Of a stretch of DNA of 64,000 nt, positions 59,281 through 64,000 are shown piece by piece. This DNA comes from Gordonia pseudamarae. Its GTDB lineage: Bacteria; Actinomycetota; Actinomycetes; Mycobacteriales; Mycobacteriaceae. Below the pieces are notes generated by a model that had not been told where the DNA came from, searched no databases, and saw only the letters and a program-made list of their open reading frames with translations. The translations under genes were made by a program, and so were the position numbers. The stretch lies in contig NZ_CP045809.1 in the NCBI RefSeq assembly GCF_025273675.1, positions 3,348,001 to 3,412,000 of the forward strand, read 5' to 3'. Numbering within the stretch: position 1 is the stretch's first letter; every line of letters begins with the position of its first letter.

Positions 59281-60429
59281 ATGGAGCGTTCCCTCTACAA
59301 CGCCGACCATGAGGCCTATCGGGAGACCGTGCGCGAGTTCCTGGCACGCGAGGTCGAACCCCACAAGGACAAGTGGGACGACGAGAAGTGGATCGACCGG
59401 GAGGTGTTCGCCCGTGCGGCCAAGACCGGCATCTACGCACTGCAGGTTCCCGAACAGTACGGCGGTTCCGGCGAGCCCGACTACCGGTACCGGATGGTGG
59501 TGTGCGAAGAGGTCTCCCGGATCAACGCGTTGTCGTTCGGCCTGACGGTCAGTCTGCAGGACGACCTCGTGCTGCACTATCTGCTCGACCTGACCGACGA
59601 CGCGCAGAAGCAGCGCTGGCTGCCGGGATTCGCCGCGGGCGAGACCATCGGTGCCCTAGCGATGACCGAGCCCGGCACCGGCAGCGATCTGCGCGGCATC
59701 CGGACCAGTGCACGGCGCGACGGGGATCACTGGGTTCTCAACGGGCAGAAGACGTTCATCTCCAGCGGCATCATGGCCGACCTGGTCGTGGTGGCGGCCT
59801 GCACCGACCCGGACGCCGGTTCGCGCGGCCTGAGCCTGTTCGTGGTGGAGAGGGACACGCCGGGATTCGTCCGGGGACGCCAGCTCGACAAGATCGGCCT
59901 GCCCGCGCAGGACACCGCGGAGCTGTTCTTCGACGACGCCCGGGTACCCGCGGCGAACCTGCTCGGAGAGGAAGGCCGCGGCCTGCAGTACCTGATGGGT
60001 CACCTGCCGCGCGAACGACTCGGGGTGACGGCCAAGGCGATGGCGACCACCCGCGCCATCTACGAGCTGACAGTGGACTACTGCAAGGACCGCAGGGCCT
60101 ACGGCAAACCGATCATCGATCTGCAGCACACCCGATTCGAGCTGGCCGAGATGTCCACCGAAATCGATATCGCGACAGCGTATGTCGACGCCAGTGTGCT
60201 CGCCTACAACGCGGGCACACTGTCCCCGGTCGACGCGGCGAAGGGCAAGTGGTACATCAGCGAACTGCAGAAACGAGTCGTCGATCGCTGCCTGCAATTG
60301 CACGGTGGATACGGCTACATGCGCGAATACGCCGTCGGCAAGGCCTATATCGACACCCGTATCCAGACCATCTACGGCGGGACCACCGAAGTGATGAAGG
60401 AGATCATCGGTCGCGATATCGCCCGGTAG
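59281..60429 (+). CDS. Acyl-CoA dehydrogenase
   Basis: A 382-residue FAD acyl-CoA dehydrogenase: LAMTEPGTGSDLRGI, WVLNGQKTFISSG, DRRAYGKPI and QLHGGYGYMREYAVGKAYIDTRIQTIYGGTTEVMKEIIG. It is complete and canonical, in contrast to the enzyme at 41905. It oxidises acyl-CoA to enoyl-CoA with EtfBA as acceptor. The ATG follows the thiolase stop by 4 bases. A perfect 20-bp terminator hairpin follows. Confidence 0.93.
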   Translation: MERSLYNADHEAYRETVREFLAREVEPHKDKWDDEKWIDREVFARAAKTGIYALQVPEQYGGSGEPDYRYRMVVCEEVSRINALSFGLTVSLQDDLVLHYLLDLTDDAQKQRWLPGFAAGETIGALAMTEPGTGSDLRGIRTSARRDGDHWVLNGQKTFISSGIMADLVVVAACTDPDAGSRGLSLFVVERDTPGFVRGRQLDKIGLPAQDTAELFFDDARVPAANLLGEEGRGLQYLMGHLPRERLGVTAKAMATTRAIYELTVDYCKDRRAYGKPIIDLQHTRFELAEMSTEIDIATAYVDASVLAYNAGTLSPVDAAKGKWYISELQKRVVDRCLQLHGGYGYMREYAVGKAYIDTRIQTIYGGTTEVMKEIIGRDIAR

Positions 60430-60446
60430 CGTGCCTGCATGACGAG

Positions 60447-60489
60447 GACGAGGGGGCCGGGGCGACGATGTCGCCCCGGCCCCCTCGTC
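60447..60489. terminator. Perfect 20-bp bidirectional terminator
   Basis: Arms 60447-60466 and 60470-60489 pair perfectly with a 3-base loop, between convergent acyl-CoA dehydrogenase and SDR genes. Confidence 0.85.
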
Positions 60490-60520
60490 GGTCACCCGGT
60501 CGGTATCCGGCGACCGGCGC

Positions 60521-61384
60521 TCAGCCGACCGGATTGACGCCGGGCACCGCACCGGTCATGTCGGTGATCTCGGCCCACCGTTCGGCGATCACCTCGGGAG
60601 CCGGCGGTTCGGCGAAAGTGACTCCGGCATTGGCGAACTGCTGAACACGCTGCACCTGGCCACCGCCGACCACGAAGACCGAACCGGTGTCGGGCAGTTC
60701 CTCGGTCAGCAGTTGGGTCACGACGGGTGCGACGAACGCGGGCGGCAGCTTGGCCAGCACCTCCTCGGACACCAGGTCCTCGGTCATGCGGGTGGCCGCG
60801 ATCGGCGCGACGGCGTTGGCCAAGATGCCGTACTTGGCGCCCTCGATGGCCAGGGTGTTGATCAACCCGACCAGGCCGAGTTTGGCCGCACCGTAGTTGG
60901 CCTGTCCGAAGTTGCCGTACAGCCCCGTGGTCGAGGTCGCCACGACGATCCGGCCGAACCGCTGCTCACGGAAGTGCGGCCAAAGGGCGTGGGTGATGTG
61001 GTAGCCGCCGTCCAGGTGAACCCGCAGCACCGCATCCCATTGCTCGTCGGTCATCTTGGCGTAGCTGGTGTCGCGCAGAATGCCCGCATTGCTCACCACG
61101 CCGTGTACCTCGCCGAACGCCTCCAGTGCGGTGGCCACGATCGAGGCCGCACCCTCGGCGGTGGCCACCGAGTCGTAGTTGGCGACGGCCTGCCCGCCCG
61201 CCGCGACAATCTCGGCCACCACACCGTCGGCGGCGGCCGACCCCGATCCCGATCCGTCCCTTGCCCCGCCCAGGTCGTTGACCACGACTTTCGCTCCTCG
61301 CGACGCCAGTAGCCCGGCGTATTCGCGGCCCAGGCCGCCGCCCGCCCCGGTCACAATGACAACACGCTGATCCACACCAGCCAC
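60521..61384 (-). CDS. Short-chain dehydrogenase, MFE-2/HSD4-like
   Basis: A 287-residue [11 protein letters not shown] (about residues 9-16), [41 protein letters not shown]. The VVNDLGG segment and overall layout match the dehydrogenase domain of multifunctional enzyme 2 and mycobacterial Hsd4-type 3-hydroxyacyl-CoA dehydrogenases. GTG 61384 was chosen because GAGGAG lies 7 bases upstream; ATG 61399 is the alternative. Confidence 0.88.
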   Translation of the reverse strand: MAGVDQRVVIVTGAGGGLGREYAGLLASRGAKVVVNDLGGARDGSGSGSAAADGVVAEIVAAGGQAVANYDSVATAEGAASIVATALEAFGEVHGVVSNAGILRDTSYAKMTDEQWDAVLRVHLDGGYHITHALWPHFREQRFGRIVVATSTTGLYGNFGQANYGAAKLGLVGLINTLAIEGAKYGILANAVAPIAATRMTEDLVSEEVLAKLPPAFVAPVVTQLLTEELPDTGSVFVVGGGQVQRVQQFANAGVTFAEPPAPEVIAERWAEITDMTGAVPGVNPVG

Positions 61385-61429
61385 GATCACACTCCTCATT
61401 CCGGCCGCATCCGCGGTCCGTCGGCGAAC

Positions 61430-61460
61430 TCTATAAATTCGAATGTAGATTAAGTTAAAC
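61430..61460. promoter_or_regulatory. Divergent promoter/operator with TAGATTAAGTTAAACTG
   Basis: ATAAATTCGAATGTAGAT-TAAGTTAAACTG. The TCGAATTTATA 11-mer (minus strand) is also present at 38302-38309 in the SCP2 promoter. TAGATT (61446-61451) is a -10 candidate for the carboxylase gene. Confidence 0.55.
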
Positions 61461-61535
61461 TGCGACACAACGGTCCGCCGCCGCCAGGCGGAGCCCGACC
61501 CGCAAGCCTCGTTCCCACAGCCAGGAGGCCGCCCA

Positions 61536-63077
61536 GTGCCAACGAGTTTCGACCAGATCGCCGCCGCCTACGCCGCCACCGCCGATCCGGCCCGACCCGG
61601 CCCGGTCACCGCCCAGCACGACCGGGGCAAGCTCAGTGCCCGGGAACGGATCTCACTGCTGTGCGGGGATGACTTCGCCGAATTCGGCGCCCTGGCCACC
61701 CCCGATCTCATCGCCGGACAACCACACGCCGAGAACACCTGCCTCCACGGAGACGGCGTGGTCACCGGGACCGGCTTCGTCGACGGCAGGCCGGTCACGA
61801 TCGCCGCATTCGACTTCACCGTCCTCGGCGGCAGCAATGGCGACGTCGGCATGCGAAAGATCGGCCGCTGCATCCAGACATCACTGGATGACCGGATCCC
61901 GCTGGTGCTGCTGTGCGACGGCGGCGGGCACCGGATCCAGGAGGGCTTAGACTCCCGGCTTGCCGCACTCGGATCGACGATGCTCACCCGTCTGGTCGAT
62001 CTGTCCGGCCTGGTGCCGACCGTGGCGGTGATGATGGGCCCGGGATTCGGGTTGGCAACCAATCTCGCTGCGCTGTGCGACTTCGTCGTGATGGTCCGGG
62101 GCATCTCGACGATGGGGATGTCGGCGGCACCGTTCGTGAAGGCCGGTACCGGGGAGGAACTGACCAACGAACAGATCGGCGGAGCCGACGTCCAGGCCCG
62201 CAACGGGATCGCCGACATCGCCGCCGACGACGAGCACGAGGCGCTCGACGCCGTCCGCGCCTACCTCAGCTACCTGCCGTCGGCAGCCGATGGGGACATC
62301 CCCCTGGGCAGTGGCGTGGAATCGAGCATCGACGCCGACGCACTGATCCCGGATTCACCGCGCCGCGCCTACGACGTCCGCGACGTCGTTGAGGCGATCT
62401 CCGACGCGGATTCACTGTTCGAGATCCGGGGCGCCGCCGCACCGAACATCGTCACCTGTTTCGCCCGCATCGGCGGAAAAGCTGTCGGCGTGGTCGCCAA
62501 TCAGCCTATGCACCTGGGGGGTTCGCTCGACAGCGGAGCATGTGAGAAGGCTGCACATTTCATCGCCGTGTGCGACGCCTTCGGCCTGCCGCTGGTACTT
62601 ATGATCGACCTGCCCGGTTTCCTGATCGGCACTGCCGCCGAGTCCAGCCAACTGGGACGCCGAAGCGGACGCCTGATGTATGAGCTGGCCGTGGCCACCG
62701 TACCGCGCTATGTGATCGTGATGCGCAAGGCGTACGGCGCAGCGTATGTCGCCATGGGCGGTGGCCGCAGTATCGACGCCGACCTCGTCGTGGCCTGGCC
62801 GACCGCGGAGATCTGCGCGATGCCCATAGACAGCGCCGTCGACATCGCCTACCGGCGTCAGATCGAGGCGGCCGATAATCCCGCCGCGCACCGCGACGCC
62901 GTCATCGACCGGCTGCGCGCCGGCGTCAACCCGCTGCGAGCCGCATCGGGTTTCGGTATCGACAACATCATCACCCCCGGACAGACCAGAGCAGCTCTCA
63001 TCCAGGCCGTTCGGCGTGCCCGACGACGTCGCGACGTACGGGTGCCCGGGAAACGCCGTTCGATCTCACCGATCTGA
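61536..63077 (+). CDS. Acyl-CoA carboxylase beta subunit (carboxyltransferase)
   Basis: A 513-residue carboxyltransferase of the PccB/AccD type. The acyl-CoA-binding half contains [23 protein letters not shown] and [12 protein letters not shown]; the biotin half contains [13 protein letters not shown] and [12 protein letters not shown], then [18 protein letters not shown]. It carboxylates an acyl-CoA together with a biotinylated alpha subunit, which is not encoded nearby. GGAGG lies 7 bases before GTG 61536. The context suggests an acyl-CoA intermediate from the pathway; propionyl-, methylcrotonyl- or geranyl-CoA-like substrates are possible. Confidence 0.9.
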   Translation: MPTSFDQIAAAYAATADPARPGPVTAQHDRGKLSARERISLLCGDDFAEFGALATPDLIAGQPHAENTCLHGDGVVTGTGFVDGRPVTIAAFDFTVLGGSNGDVGMRKIGRCIQTSLDDRIPLVLLCDGGGHRIQEGLDSRLAALGSTMLTRLVDLSGLVPTVAVMMGPGFGLATNLAALCDFVVMVRGISTMGMSAAPFVKAGTGEELTNEQIGGADVQARNGIADIAADDEHEALDAVRAYLSYLPSAADGDIPLGSGVESSIDADALIPDSPRRAYDVRDVVEAISDADSLFEIRGAAAPNIVTCFARIGGKAVGVVANQPMHLGGSLDSGACEKAAHFIAVCDAFGLPLVLMIDLPGFLIGTAAESSQLGRRSGRLMYELAVATVPRYVIVMRKAYGAAYVAMGGGRSIDADLVVAWPTAEICAMPIDSAVDIAYRRQIEAADNPAAHRDAVIDRLRAGVNPLRAASGFGIDNIITPGQTRAALIQAVRRARRRRDVRVPGKRRSISPI

Positions 63078-63137
63078 CGAGCACCATGTCCGAGTCCCTG
63101 AACTCAGGTCCACGAATTGCAGTGAAAGGATCGCGCC

Positions 63138-64000
63138 GTGCGCCCTGCTGATACTCCCCCGGCCCGCCCTGTACGGTCCTCGCTCATGTCCGCTGTACCC
63201 GAACCAGTACTGATGCTCGGCGCGGTCGCCCGAGTCGTCGGCGCCTCCGGTAGCGAAAAAATCCGGGGACGCCACAAGGTGAGGCGACCGGCCGAAACCC
63301 CGGCCACCGTTGACCAACTCACCGAGGAGTGGCTCACCGCTGCACTCGGCGCGCATGTCCCCGGTGCCACCGTCACCGCTTTCCGGCTCGGCGAGGGCTC
63401 GGACGGGACCAGTTCGCGCCGGGCGATTACCGTGGAGTGGAACGAAACCGGAACCGCAGCGGGTCTACCCACCGCGATATATTCCAAATCCACACCAACA
63501 CTGCTGAATCGGCTACTGATCGGTACCACGGGCGCTGCGGGTGCCGAAGCATTGTTCTACCAAGATATTCGTCCCCACCTCGATATCGGCGCACCGGCCG
63601 GCTACCACGGATCGTGGGAGCCGCGATCATGCCGGTCAATGGTGCTCACCGAGGATGTCGCCACGACGCGAGGCGCGACATTCGCCGACGCATCAAGGAT
63701 GTATATCGACAGGAGCAGCGCCGAGTCGATGGTCACCGAACTCGCCCGCTACCACGGCCGACTCTGGGAGGATCCTCGACTCGAAGGTTCCTGGAATCTA
63801 CTGGCGGCCAACGACTGGCAACGAATGTTCAACGCACGCATCGGCTTCGACCGCGGTGCGACGGTGGCGATGCGCATGCTCCGCGAGGAGGTCCCTGACA
63901 TACTACAGAACCGGAAGAAGGACATCCGGACCGCGCTGATGCGGTCGCTGGAGTACAACGTGGACGGACCAATGACATTGCTACACCAGGACGTCCATCC
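63138..64000 (+). CDS. Phosphotransferase family protein, 3' end outside window
   Basis: The open frame runs off the right edge (287 residues visible). It includes the N-lobe VDQLTEEWLTAALGAHVPGATVTAFRLGEGSDGTSSRRAITVEW and the start of the catalytic loop LLHQDVHP (equivalent of HGDxHxxN in aminoglycoside/choline/ecdysteroid-kinase-like phosphotransferases). AAGGA lies 7 bases before GTG 63138. ATG 63186 is an alternative. The kinase acceptor is unknown; such genes often occur with steroid and lipid catabolism clusters. Confidence 0.75.
   Translation, partial: MRPADTPPARPVRSSLMSAVPEPVLMLGAVARVVGASGSEKIRGRHKVRRPAETPATVDQLTEEWLTAALGAHVPGATVTAFRLGEGSDGTSSRRAITVEWNETGTAAGLPTAIYSKSTPTLLNRLLIGTTGAAGAEALFYQDIRPHLDIGAPAGYHGSWEPRSCRSMVLTEDVATTRGATFADASRMYIDRSSAESMVTELARYHGRLWEDPRLEGSWNLLAANDWQRMFNARIGFDRGATVAMRMLREEVPDILQNRKKDIRTALMRSLEYNVDGPMTLLHQDVH

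Overview
The window comes from a high-GC, mycolate-type actinobacterium, most likely Gordonia or a close relative. Three things support this. Positions 2488-13225 keep the gene order of the Mycobacterium tuberculosis Rv3026c-Rv3035 block. There is a complete mce lipid-import operon plus its ATPase gene mceG. CoA-dependent lipid catabolism genes and TetR regulators are abundant. No rRNA, tRNA, CRISPR array, insertion sequence or phage gene was seen.

Region 1 (1-13.3 kb) is conserved core. It holds the 3' part of an AAA-type regulator, an acyltransferase pair (OlsB-like GNAT plus PlsC-like), the electron transfer flavoprotein genes etfB-etfA, and a methylglucose lipopolysaccharide-type glucan cluster: SAM methyltransferase, GH57 branching enzyme that appears to start at CTG, GT4 glucosyltransferase and a left-handed beta-helix acyltransferase. 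An AIM24-family gene and a beta-propeller lipoprotein are also here.

Region 2 (13.4-24.7 kb) starts with mceG, whose third codon positions differ sharply from those of its neighbours. It continues with five TetR regulators, three AveC-like or related multi-pass membrane proteins, a cytochrome P450 and an aldehyde dehydrogenase. Two near-identical 16-bp palindromes lie in the two divergent promoter regions here.

Region 3 (24.8-33.6 kb) is one minus-strand mce operon: yrbEA-yrbEB-mceA-B-C-D-E-F-mas.

Region 4 (33.7-63.1 kb) is a long catabolic island. Its minus-strand genes encode two phytoene-dehydrogenase-like FAD enzymes, four short-chain dehydrogenases, three acyl-CoA ligases (one with a large in-frame deletion), an SCP2 protein, a CoxIII/CoxIV-like membrane set without an oxidase subunit I, two acyl-CoA dehydrogenases, four crotonase-fold enzymes (one fused to an NTF2-like domain), three thiolases, a cysteine-free thiolase-fold protein fused to a DUF35 zinc-ribbon/OB domain, and a two-component Rieske oxygenase without its own ferredoxin or reductase. 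Its plus-strand arm has an SDR, a TetR, a thiolase, an acyl-CoA dehydrogenase and an acyl-CoA carboxylase beta subunit. The window ends inside a phosphotransferase gene.

Taken together, regions 2-4 read as an import-and-degradation system for a hydrophobic, probably polycyclic or isoprenoid-like, substrate. The Mce proteins and MceG would import it, the oxygenases and dehydrogenases would activate it, CoA ligases would thioesterify it, and beta-oxidation plus retro-thiolase steps would shorten it, with electrons passing to EtfBA. The substrate cannot be named from sequence. Two DNA-level patterns cut across the regions: short tandem duplications at or over the 3' ends of five genes, and a recurring set of AT-rich promoter/operator motifs.
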